DNA from: an uncultured Lachnospiraceae bacterium
GTDB lineage: Bacteria; Bacillota; Clostridia; Lachnospirales; Lachnospiraceae
Length of the DNA stretch: 5,813 bases
Direction: 5' to 3'
NCBI GenBank assembly: GCA_902767235.1
Contig: CACXGR010000215.1
Coordinates: 1-5,813, forward strand
Under the pieces are notes generated by a model. That model was not told where the DNA came from. It ran no database searches and saw only the letters and a list, made by a program, of their open reading frames with translations. Of the stretch, positions 1 through 5,813 are shown in pieces. Position numbers and translations under genes: made by a program. Every line of letters starts with the position of its first letter. Positions within the stretch are counted from its first letter, which is position 1.

Positions 1-330
1 GTGCTCCGCGGCGTAGTCCTCGATCAGCTTGTCGGCGCGGAATCTCTCGCCGCAGGCCTTGCAGTCCATGAGCGGATCGGAAAAGCTCGCCAGATGGCCG
101 CTGGCCACCCAGGTCTGAGGGTTCATCAGGATCGCGCAGTCAACGCCGACGTTCTCGGGGCTCTCCTGCACAAACTTCTGCCACCATGCCCTCTTGACAT
201 TGTTCTTGAGCTCTACGCCCAGGTTTCCGTAATCCCATGTGTTGGCCAGACCGCCGTAGATCTGGGAACCGGGGTAAATGAATCCTCTGGCATTACAGAG
301 TGCCACGATCTTTTCCATTGTCTTTTCCAT
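1..330 (-). CDS. glyS: Glycyl-tRNA synthetase, N-terminal part (runs off the left edge)
   Basis: This gene encodes a cytoplasmic class II aminoacyl-tRNA synthetase that charges tRNA-Gly with glycine using ATP. Only the first 110 residues are present. They match the single-chain alpha2-dimer GlyRS type rather than the separate alpha/beta chains: a start region with ARGFIYPGSQIYGG, then GLANTWDYGNLGVELKNN near residues 27-44, LMNPQTWVASGH near 68-79, and a CKAC pair (Cys90, Cys93) typical of the metal-binding insertion. I chose the ATG at 330. An AAGGAG ribosome binding site (342-347) lies 11 bases upstream, and a good promoter lies about 60 bases upstream. A second in-frame ATG at 318 is possible but is further from the ribosome binding site. 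The gene follows recO on the same strand but seems to have its own transcription start. The family assignment is very secure; the rest of the protein cannot be judged. Confidence 0.96.
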   Translation of the reverse strand, partial: MEKTMEKIVALCNARGFIYPGSQIYGGLANTWDYGNLGVELKNNVKRAWWQKFVQESPENVGVDCAILMNPQTWVASGHLASFSDPLMDCKACGERFRADKLIEDYAAEH

Positions 331-396
331 TGACTTTCGTGCTCCTTTTTATCTTTGATATTATTTGTTAACTAGAGTTTGAGTCATCGACGTTAT

Positions 397-425
397 ATTA
401 TAAGGGAATACTGCCTATTTTGCAA
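397..425 (-). promoter_or_regulatory. Sigma-A type promoter for glyS
   Basis: Read on the minus strand, a TTGCAA -35 box (420-425) is followed after exactly 17 bases by a perfect TATAAT -10 box (397-402). The predicted start point near 390 gives a leader of about 60 bases before the glyS ATG at 330. That leader is too short for a T-box riboswitch, and I see no T-box consensus or long stem in it. The call rests on box quality and spacing; no other promoter candidate in this gap is as good. Confidence 0.75.
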
Positions 426-442
426 CGAAGAATGCCGTCTTT

Positions 443-458
443 GAGCGGCCCCGCGCTC
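443..458. other. Short GC-rich hairpin after recO, weak terminator candidate
   Basis: GAGCG (443-447) and CGCTC (454-458) form a 5-bp stem with a 6-base loop, about 30 bases past the recO stop. In the recO direction it is followed by AAAG rather than a T run, so it is a poor intrinsic terminator for recO. The four T's flanking it (459-462) face the plus strand, where no gene is seen. It may still slow readthrough into glyS. The rest of the 331-489 gap holds only the glyS promoter and leader. Confidence 0.25.
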
Positions 459-489
459 TTTTGGGCAGCGCCGCGCCTCTCCGCTGTGC

Positions 490-1140
490 TCATCCCAGCA
501 CTTCCAGGATGTCAAGGCTCTGAAAGCGGTGGTTCCAGGTCCTTGCGCACAGCCATCGGGCGTAGGCCTCCAGCTCCGAGAGCACTTCCTGCTTCACCGT
601 GAAGGAGTACACCCTGGCTGGCGGCGTCCTGTAGAGATAGTCCAGCGTATAGAGAGTGGCGTCGAGATACCGGATCCCTCGCTGCGGCCCCGGATACTCC
701 CCCTCCAGCATGACCGACTTGATCTCAAATACAGCCCGCACCAGGCGGTTGTCGAAGGCGTCCGACTCCAGCGCCCGAAGGCTCTGGTAGGCAAGGAGGA
801 GAAGCGGCGTGTCGTCGTTGTTCTCCCGCGTCACGTACATGAGGATCTCCATGAAGTAGGAGCCGTAACAGGCGGCAGCGGGATCCAGGCGCAGCTTCTC
901 AAAGAAGTTGTCCACCCTGGCCTCCAGGATCCGGACAGCGCTCCTGCTCTCATCGATCTTAAAGGTGCCGAAGACGAAGGGGGATGCCGCCGCCATCACG
1001 GGGCTGCCCGGCTTTCTGGCGCCCCTGGCAAATCCCGAGATCCTTCCCCTCTCTTTGGTCAGTATCTCTATTCTTCTGTCATATTCACCGGCGGGGACGC
1101 TCTTAAGGACCATCCCTGTCACTTCACTTACGGAACTCAT
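490..1140 (-). CDS. recO: DNA repair protein RecO, short form lacking the zinc finger
   Basis: RecO is a cytoplasmic recombination mediator that, with RecR (and RecF), loads RecA on SSB-coated single-stranded DNA and anneals strands. The 216-residue product starts with the family's OB-fold pattern: EVTGMVLKSVPAGEYDRRIEILTKERGRI around residues 6-34, then FARGARKPGSP around 38-47. A helical region follows (CYGSYFMEILMYVTREN, residues 91-107), and it ends FQSLDILEVLG, a normal-looking C-terminus. Family members are usually about 240-250 residues and often carry a CxxC...CxxC zinc finger after a segment like FEIKSVMLEGEYP. Here GEYP (147-150) runs directly into GIRYLDATLYTL, and the only cysteines are Cys91 and Cys198, so the finger is missing without a frame break. 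The ATG at 1140 fits the family N-terminus, though its ribosome binding site is weak. The gene lies 46 bp after era, probably in the same transcript. Confidence 0.93.
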   Translation of the reverse strand: MSSVSEVTGMVLKSVPAGEYDRRIEILTKERGRISGFARGARKPGSPVMAAASPFVFGTFKIDESRSAVRILEARVDNFFEKLRLDPAAACYGSYFMEILMYVTRENNDDTPLLLLAYQSLRALESDAFDNRLVRAVFEIKSVMLEGEYPGPQRGIRYLDATLYTLDYLYRTPPARVYSFTVKQEVLSELEAYARWLCARTWNHRFQSLDILEVLG

Positions 1141-1186
1141 TTCTGCATCCGACTCACTGATCTTTCGTTGTCAGCGCTTTCTCTTC

Positions 1187-2197
1187 TTATTTGTACTTGC
1201 GCATATCGTAGCCGAAGGACTTCATCTGCAGCTCGTTGTCTTTCCAGTCCTTGCGGACCTTCACCCAGAGCTTGAGGTTCACCTTGCACTGCAGCATGTT
1301 CTCGATGTCCGTCCTGGCCGCGGTCCCGATCTTCTTGAGCATGGCGCCCTGCTTTCCGATCACGATCAGCTTGTGGCTCTCGCGTTCGCAGATGATGGAG
1401 GCGTCGATATCGCAGATCTCGGTGCCGTCTCTCCTGGTGCGGTTCTTCATGCTGTCAATGGTCACCGCGATCCCGTGGGGCACTTCTTCCTGCAGAAGTC
1501 TCAGGGCCTTCTCCCTGATGATCTCCCCGGCGATCTCCCTCTCTGTCTCCGTCGTCACCTGGTCCTCGTCGTAGAAGGGCTCTCCCTCCGGAAGCAGCGC
1601 GAACAGGCTCTCCAGAAGATCATCGGTGCCGCTCCCGGTCCTTGCGCTGACAGGGATGATGGCTTTGAGATTTGTCGCGGCGGCCGCCTTTCCTTCCGCC
1701 GTTCTCTCCTCATTCTGCGCCTTCACCGCCTCGTCGTAAGCCCGCTGATAAGCGGCGATGACGGGAAGGATCTGCGCCTTTTTGACGGAGTCGATCTTAT
1801 TGATGAGGATCAGGACGGGCGTCTTCACAGCTGCCAGCTGCTTTGCGATGTCCTTGTCATCCTCGCTCATCTTCTCTTTGGGCTCCACGAGCCAGAGCAC
1901 CGCGTCCACTTCCTTGAGCGTGCTCTGTGCGGCTTTGACCATGTATTCGCCCATCTTGGTCTTGGTGTGATGGATGCCGGGCGTGTCCAGAAAGACGACC
2001 TGTCCCCGGTCCTCTGTCAAAATAGTGCGGACCTGCGTCCTCGTCGTCTGGGGCTTGTAGGACGTGATCGCGATCTTCTGGCCGATCAGGCGGTTCATGA
2101 GTGTGGACTTGCCCACATTGGGCTTTCCGATGATCGTTGCAAAACCGGCCTTCTTCTTAGATCCCTTGTCTCTTGTCATGTCGTTGTTTTCTGCCAT
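1187..2197 (-). CDS. era: Ribosome-assembly GTPase Era
   Basis: Era is an essential-class GTPase that binds the 3' end of 16S rRNA during 30S subunit maturation. The 336-residue product shows every expected motif: G1 GKPNVGKST (24-32), the G2 region PQTTRTQ (49-55), G3 DTPG (71-74), G4 NKID (133-136) and G5 SAR (184-186). A C-terminal KH RNA-binding domain follows, with VIGKQGAMLKKIG (279-291; GKQG is the GxxG loop) and LWVKVRKDW near 310-318. It is longer than the usual ~300 residues, mainly because of an Ala/Glu/Lys-rich extra segment around 152-175 and a short charged N-terminal tail. I chose the ATG at 2197, preceded by GGTAAGG. The frame stays open to a TTG at 2263 that overlaps the upstream gene, and an ATG at 2179 is also in frame but has a poor ribosome binding site. 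It lies 58 bp after the peptidase gene and 46 bp before recO, which suggests an operon. Confidence 0.97.
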   Translation of the reverse strand: MAENNDMTRDKGSKKKAGFATIIGKPNVGKSTLMNRLIGQKIAITSYKPQTTRTQVRTILTEDRGQVVFLDTPGIHHTKTKMGEYMVKAAQSTLKEVDAVLWLVEPKEKMSEDDKDIAKQLAAVKTPVLILINKIDSVKKAQILPVIAAYQRAYDEAVKAQNEERTAEGKAAAATNLKAIIPVSARTGSGTDDLLESLFALLPEGEPFYDEDQVTTETEREIAGEIIREKALRLLQEEVPHGIAVTIDSMKNRTRRDGTEICDIDASIICERESHKLIVIGKQGAMLKKIGTAARTDIENMLQCKVNLKLWVKVRKDWKDNELQMKSFGYDMRKYK

Positions 2198-2255
2198 GCA
2201 GCTTTGTACCTTACCTTCTGAAAAATGTAATTCGGACAGTTCAGTGCCCGATCCT

Positions 2256-5231
2256 TTACTCAAGCTTCTCTAATCTGTCAAATCTTCCGGCTTCTTCGCC
2301 CAGTTTCTGCGCATTGCCGACCACACATAGCGCATCCTCGCTCAGGAATGCCTCGACGTGTCCGGCCAGCGCCCGAATATCCTCCGGCGAGCAGTCCAAA
2401 AGTTCCAGCCTCTCTCTGAGCATCTTCTCCTCGGTCAAGCCCGTCATATAGGCTGTGAGCGAATACTTGCCGTATGTCGGAGGCGTCATGGGGTGATCCA
2501 GCGTGCTCACCGCGCCGATGATGTACTTGGTCATGGTGCGCTCATCCGCCTCAAAGCTGCGGATATAATCCGGCGCGCTGTCAAATACGTCCAGCGTCCG
2601 GCTCAGATGGGGATCCCTGTAGGAGACAAAATAGGCATTTCCGTCTTTGGAGAAGCTGCTCATGCAGCCGTAGGCGCCGCCCTTGACCCTGACATTGTTC
2701 CACAGATAGTCGTAGCCCATGATCACGCGCAGGACTCTAAGGGCACCCGTGTAGGCACAGCCCCGCATGCCAAAGCTCCCGGCCCGGCAGACGAACTGGA
2801 CCTGTCCGGCGGTCGTAAAGCCTTCCTTTACCTTGACCGGCGTGACCTTGAAAGGCTCGCCGTATTTTGCCAGGTCTTCCTCTCCGGTCCTGCCCGCGGG
2901 CAGCACGGCGAGCAGCTCTCCCGACTTCTGAGTGACCGCGCCGATACTGCTCTCATCCGCCGTGCAGTCCGTCATCAGGTGGTCCGCCCGGAAGATAAAC
3001 GCCGCCATCTGCTCCAGTATCTGCGTGAGTTCCCCGGACTCTCCTTTTTCCAGAAGGCCGCAGACCTTGTCCAGCTGATGATATGCGTTCACGCCATTTA
3101 CGCAGTCCATGATCAGCGCCGTCTCGGAGAAGCCTGCCGAAGCCCTGACCGCCGCAGTGGCGTGTCCCGATGCGGGAAGGTCCGCGCGCATAGCGGCTCT
3201 CTCTTCCTCCAAAACTTCCAGGATCCTCTCCCAGCTGTTCCACTTCGTAGTCAGCAGGATCTCCCTGATCAGCCGGTACGCATCGGCCAGGTTTGCGTGG
3301 AGCACTTTGCAGTTGATCTCTGTCATCATCCTATAGTCGGACGGATCTCCGTTCCTGGTATAGACAGTGATCGCAGAGCCGATGCCGCCGGTGTATATAT
3401 TGATCTCCTGATCCAGCTGCGCATAGCTGAAATTCTCCGTATCAAGGACGCCCAGAAGCGTCTTGAAGATGCCCAAATAGGGGAAGAACTTCTGCGGAAG
3501 TTTTGAGATATCGAACATGAAGGTCAGATAGTCGATCCCGGACGTATTCAGGGGATGGGCCACTACGGTGGTCTCTGCGACTTGATCGCCCTTCTCTGTG
3601 ACAGCCTTCTCGATCCGGTTGACGAAGGGCTTGATCCTTCTGTCCAGGTCCTCCCTGCGGAGCATGGGGATCTTTTCCAGATCCTCCCGGGAATTGGGCG
3701 TCTCCTGCCATCTGCGAAGCGCCGCCAGATCGTCGACGATCTTCTGCCGCTCCTGCGCGGTCAGGCTCTGGGCATAGGCCTCCAGTTTCTGCCGGAGTTC
3801 TTCCGCCATCTTCTCTGTCAGGCCCGCCTCGGGCGTCATCACGACGATCGCCTTGTGGGGGGTCTCCAGGAAGTGCTTTCGGATCAGTCCCTCAAAATAT
3901 CCCTTGTCCATCTTCGCCCTGAGCGCCGCAAAGGCCTCTCCCAGCTCGAGATTGATAAAAGGCGTCATGTCATTATAAAGCCATGTGTCCAGGGCATTGA
4001 GGCCGTACACCAGTCCTTTGGGATAGGAGCCGTAGTTGGCCTCCCTGTACTTGAACTCAAAGCGGTTGATGCTGGCCAGCAGCGCGCGCTGGTCAAGGCC
4101 CTTGTCCGCCATCTCTCTGAGAGTGTCCTCGATGGTCTTTACAAACTCATCTTTCTTTTCGGGATCCGTATACTTGGAGGTAACGGTATAGCTGGGCTGT
4201 CTGATACCGAGTTCCAAAAGGGAGTAGACATCCTCGCCGATTCCCTTGTTCCTCAGCGCTTTTTTGACCGGGGCGCCCTCGGCGTCACAGAGCATGTAGT
4301 CAATGACCTTGAAGGCCAGACTGAGTTCCGTGTCCTGTCCGTCCTCTGCCAGCGACACATTCCATGTGAGGTAGCTGCGGCCCTTCAGTTCCTCTTCTGA
4401 CTGCACCGAGTAGTGCTCCGTCGCCTCGACGGGCTTCTCAAAGGCCGGCTCCGCCGGGATCTCGGAGTCGATCTCCAGTCTGTCAAATGCTGACAGATAG
4501 GCCTCGTCCAGATACGTGAGGCGCTCCTCCATGTCCATATTGCCGTACATGTAGATGTAGCTGTTGGAGGGGTGATAGTATCTTCTGTGGAAGTCCAGAT
4601 AGGCCTCGTAGGTCAGGTCCGGGATATAGACCGGATCTCCGCCGGACTCCACCGCGTAAGGAGTGTGCGGATAGAGCGAAGCGTAAATGCTTCTTGCCAG
4701 CACATCGTCCGGAGAGGACAGCGCACCCTTCATCTCGTTGTAGACGACGCCGTTGACCGTGATCGGGCTCTTCGCGTCGTCCGCCTCGTAGTGCCAGCCC
4801 TCCTGCCGGAAGATATTCTGCTCCCTGTAGATATTGGGATAGAATACAGCATCCAGATAGACGTGCATCAGGTTCTTAAAATCCTTGTCATTGCAGCTGG
4901 CAACGGGGTACACCGTCTTATCCGGATACGTCATGGCATTGAGAAAGGTATTGAGAGATCCTTTGGCGAGCTCTATAAAAGGATCTTTGACCGGGAAATC
5001 CCTCGATCCGCAGAGCACCGTGTGCTCAATGATATGCGCCACGCCCGTCGAATCCTTGGGCGGTGTGCGGAATGCGATATAGAATACTTTATTGTCATCC
5101 TCCGAAGGGATCAGGGCGATCCGGGCACCTGTCTTTTTGTGCCGGAGCAGCACGCTGTCACATCCTGTGTCCCTAAGAAATTCATGCTGCAGAAGTTCGT
5201 ATTTGTCCAGAATCTTTTTGCTGATTTCCAT
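2256..5231 (-). CDS. M16C zinc metallopeptidase, PreP/falcilysin-like (insulinase superfamily)
   Basis: This 991-residue product is predicted to be a clamshell-shaped zinc peptidase that degrades short unfolded peptides inside the cell; there is no signal peptide or membrane segment. The inverted zinc motif HIIEH is at residues 66-70 (His66, catalytic Glu69, His70), followed by TVLCGSRDFPVKDPF and LNAMTYPDKTVYP. The third zinc ligand is probably Glu166 in VVYNEMKGA. A charged helical linker near 480-540 (with ERQKIVDDLAALRRW) joins the two halves and corresponds to the M16C-associated region. In the C-terminal half, RVKGGAYG supplies the conserved Arg848 and Tyr854 that help bind substrate in PreP enzymes, followed by YRDPHL. 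The length fits the family (~970-1000). I chose the ATG at 5231 because GAGG lies 5 bases upstream; an in-frame GTG at 5237 would overlap that site. It is the first gene of the probable operon with era and recO. The family is certain; the natural substrate is unknown. Confidence 0.95.
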   Translation of the reverse strand: MEISKKILDKYELLQHEFLRDTGCDSVLLRHKKTGARIALIPSEDDNKVFYIAFRTPPKDSTGVAHIIEHTVLCGSRDFPVKDPFIELAKGSLNTFLNAMTYPDKTVYPVASCNDKDFKNLMHVYLDAVFYPNIYREQNIFRQEGWHYEADDAKSPITVNGVVYNEMKGALSSPDDVLARSIYASLYPHTPYAVESGGDPVYIPDLTYEAYLDFHRRYYHPSNSYIYMYGNMDMEERLTYLDEAYLSAFDRLEIDSEIPAEPAFEKPVEATEHYSVQSEEELKGRSYLTWNVSLAEDGQDTELSLAFKVIDYMLCDAEGAPVKKALRNKGIGEDVYSLLELGIRQPSYTVTSKYTDPEKKDEFVKTIEDTLREMADKGLDQRALLASINRFEFKYREANYGSYPKGLVYGLNALDTWLYNDMTPFINLELGEAFAALRAKMDKGYFEGLIRKHFLETPHKAIVVMTPEAGLTEKMAEELRQKLEAYAQSLTAQERQKIVDDLAALRRWQETPNSREDLEKIPMLRREDLDRRIKPFVNRIEKAVTEKGDQVAETTVVAHPLNTSGIDYLTFMFDISKLPQKFFPYLGIFKTLLGVLDTENFSYAQLDQEINIYTGGIGSAITVYTRNGDPSDYRMMTEINCKVLHANLADAYRLIREILLTTKWNSWERILEVLEEERAAMRADLPASGHATAAVRASAGFSETALIMDCVNGVNAYHQLDKVCGLLEKGESGELTQILEQMAAFIFRADHLMTDCTADESSIGAVTQKSGELLAVLPAGRTGEEDLAKYGEPFKVTPVKVKEGFTTAGQVQFVCRAGSFGMRGCAYTGALRVLRVIMGYDYLWNNVRVKGGAYGCMSSFSKDGNAYFVSYRDPHLSRTLDVFDSAPDYIRSFEADERTMTKYIIGAVSTLDHPMTPPTYGKYSLTAYMTGLTEEKMLRERLELLDCSPEDIRALAGHVEAFLSEDALCVVGNAQKLGEEAGRFDRLEKLE

Positions 5232-5298
5232 TGTCACCTCATTACCGTAACGCTGAACGTCACTCTGTTATCTGTTGATCATCCGTATAAACACTCAT

Positions 5299-5321
5299 AA
5301 GCCCGGCTGATGGCCGGACTT
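5299..5321 (-). promoter_or_regulatory. GC-rich hairpin in the 5' leader of the peptidase operon
   Basis: Read on the minus strand, AAGUCCGGC and GCCGGGCUU form a 9-bp stem with one U-G pair and a 5-base loop (CAUCA). There is no T run after it, so it is not an intrinsic terminator. It sits about 70 bases upstream of the peptidase ATG, within the likely transcribed leader. The U-G pair would be a C-A mismatch on the plus strand, so the structure favours minus-strand RNA. Its role is unknown; RNA stabilisation or a protein-binding site are possible. Confidence 0.4.
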
Positions 5322-5346
5322 GCTGTCATTGCTGTTGTATGTCGAA

Positions 5347-5375
5347 TAGTTATTATTATAAATAATAATTCACAA
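5347..5375 (-). promoter_or_regulatory. Candidate promoter of the peptidase-era-recO operon within an AT-rich palindrome
   Basis: An 8-bp inverted repeat (TTATTATT, 5350-5357, and AATAATAA, 5361-5368) contains a perfect minus-strand TATAAT box (5355-5360), but the expected -35 position upstream of it reads CTATCT, a poor match. Alternatively TTGTGA (5370-5375) and TAACTA (5347-5352) are 17 bases apart, with a better -35 but a weak -10. Either would start transcription roughly 100 bases before the peptidase ATG and include the leader hairpin. This is the only promoter-like AT-rich patch between the ssrA terminator and the operon. Confidence 0.4.
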
Positions 5376-5392
5376 AAAGATAGACTGAAAGT

Positions 5393-5447
5393 AAAAAACA
5401 GGGCTGCCGCATTCCCCCGGAAGTAAAAATGTCAGTGCTTTCGGCAG
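5393..5447 (-). terminator. Possible second terminator-like structure downstream of ssrA
   Basis: On the minus strand CTGCCG (5442-5447) can pair with CGGCAG (5404-5409), closing a 32-base interval in which CATT and AATG can also pair. Six T's follow shortly after (5393-5398). The stem is only 6 bp and the loop is large, so this is weak. It could back up the strong ssrA terminator or insulate the operon promoter that follows. Nothing else is recognisable between 5376 and 5493. Confidence 0.25.
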
Positions 5448-5493
5448 AATCGAACTTTTGCAATGAAAAGGAACCGTCCTCATAGAAAACGTC

Positions 5494-5531
5494 AAAAAAA
5501 TTCCAGATTTGGTACACCAAGTCTGGAATTT
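5494..5531 (-). terminator. Strong intrinsic terminator of ssrA
   Basis: Minus-strand AAATTCCAGACTTGG (5517-5531) pairs with CCAAATCTGGAATTT (5498-5512) to give a 15-bp stem with one C-A mismatch and a 4-base loop (TGTA). The transcript then contains a run of seven T's at 5494-5500, which partly overlaps the base of the stem. It lies about 35 bases beyond the mature 3' end of tmRNA, the expected place, and separates ssrA from the peptidase operon. Confidence 0.9.
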
Positions 5532-5564
5532 CCTGTGTGTGAGATACTTTGTTCAGTCTTCTTA

Positions 5565-5813
5565 TGGATTAGAGGGGAGTCGAACCCCTGTCCAAAAGCC
5601 AATTCAATGTCCTTCTACTATCATAGACGGTTTTTTCGGATCGCTCCCATTCCCTCCACCGGCGGAAAACAGTCAATCCACCGGTTTTAGTAGCTTCATG
5701 ATACGCCCGCGGAGGCAAAGCTTACTCCGTGTCGTTTCCCGCTTTCATAACGCCGGAGCTGCAGGATGCGGGTGTCCTCCAGACGACGGGCGGCTATTAA
5801 GCTGCCAGTGCTA
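5565..5813 (-). ncRNA. ssrA: tmRNA (transfer-messenger RNA), 3' part; 5' part beyond the right edge
   Basis: tmRNA rescues stalled ribosomes together with SmpB: it enters as an alanyl-tRNA mimic, then templates a degradation tag. At the 3' end the T arm is complete (AGGGG, TTCGACT loop, CCCCT), followed by the acceptor strand CTAATCC and discriminator A at 5565. U at position 70 (complement of 5568) predicts the G3-U70 pair that alanyl-tRNA synthetase recognises. The tag frame ends Ala-Leu-Ala-Ala followed by TAA TAG (5794-5811). Between them, interleaved complementary segments form a likely pseudoknot: 5768-5772 with 5738-5742, and 5754-5758 with 5725-5729, under an outer helix 5783-5787 with 5731-5735. 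A further 8-bp stem pairs 5677-5684 with 5659-5666. CCA is not encoded after the discriminator (TAA follows). The tRNA-like 5' half and the start of the tag lie outside the window. Confidence 0.96.
5794..5811 (-). other. End of the tmRNA tag reading frame (…ALAA, tandem stops)
   Basis: Minus-strand codons GCA CTG GCA GCT TAA TAG encode Ala-Leu-Ala-Ala and two stops, the hallmark C-terminus recognised by ClpXP-type proteases. The codon before is xTA, so the residue before ALAA is Leu, Ile or Val, not the Tyr of the E. coli tag. GGCAGC and GCCGCC flank the stop codons and can form a small hairpin, as seen around the tag stop in other tmRNAs. Confidence 0.9.

Noticed and set aside
908..2221. Long plus-strand open frame (437 codons) opposite era and recO
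   Set aside because: It lies antisense to two secure genes; its translation shows no recognisable domain and its length is explained by GC-rich codon bias on the opposite strand.
2198..2263. N-terminal extension of Era to a TTG overlapping the peptidase stop
   Set aside because: The extra 22 residues do not resemble Era and lie upstream of the ribosome binding site that fits the ATG at 2197.
2358..3506. Plus-strand open frame (382 codons) opposite the peptidase gene
   Set aside because: It is antisense to the C-terminal half of a clear M16C peptidase, with no domain-like pattern; a shadow frame. The same applies to the plus-strand frames at 3555-4400 and 4572-5300.
5260..5298. Twelve-codon minus-strand frame in the peptidase leader, starting right after the hairpin
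   Set aside because: No ribosome binding site precedes its ATG (the hairpin stem abuts it) and the peptide has no run of regulatory codons, so a leader peptide is not supported.
5463..5690. Plus-strand 75-codon open frame across the terminator and tmRNA
   Set aside because: It is antisense to the structured tmRNA and its terminator; no ribosome binding site or protein family pattern.
1..5813. Mobile element, CRISPR array, prophage or defence system
   Set aside because: No direct repeat arrays, transposase or integrase frames or terminal inverted repeats were seen; every long gene is an identified housekeeping-type gene.

Overview
The window looks like a chromosomal housekeeping segment from a fairly GC-rich member of the Clostridia, most likely Lachnospiraceae. 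That placement is an inference from three things: the flavour of the proteins (an M16C/PreP-like peptidase, Era, RecO and an alpha2-type glycyl-tRNA synthetase), strong AGGAG-type ribosome binding sites, and AT-rich intergenic promoters between GC-rich genes. All recognisable genes lie on the minus strand, so the biological reading order runs from the right end of the window to the left.

Layout in transcription order. (1) 5813-5565: the 3' part of the tmRNA gene ssrA, with the end of its tag reading frame (Ala-Leu-Ala-Ala, then two stops), pseudoknot-forming segments, and the T arm and 3' acceptor strand. A strong intrinsic terminator follows at 5494-5531. (2) 5493-5232: a non-coding spacer with a possible second terminator-like hairpin, an AT-rich palindrome carrying a TATAAT box, and a GC-rich hairpin in the likely 5' leader of the next gene. 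(3) 5231-2256: a 991-residue M16C zinc metallopeptidase of the PreP/falcilysin type. (4) 2197-1187: era, a ribosome-assembly GTPase. (5) 1140-490: recO, a recombination mediator. These three genes are separated by only 58 and 46 bp and have no obvious promoters or terminators between them, so they probably form one operon. (6) 489-331: a spacer with a good promoter (TTGCAA, 17 bp, TATAAT). (7) 330-1: the first 110 codons of glyS (glycyl-tRNA synthetase), which runs off the left edge.

The genes share a theme of translation quality control, ribosome maturation, peptide turnover and genome maintenance. I see no phage, transposon, CRISPR or defence cassette, and no convincing undescribed system. 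The most noteworthy details are a RecO that has lost the whole cysteine-rich zinc-finger segment, an Era with an extra Ala/Glu/Lys-rich segment between its G4 and G5 motifs, and a tmRNA gene that does not encode its CCA tail.
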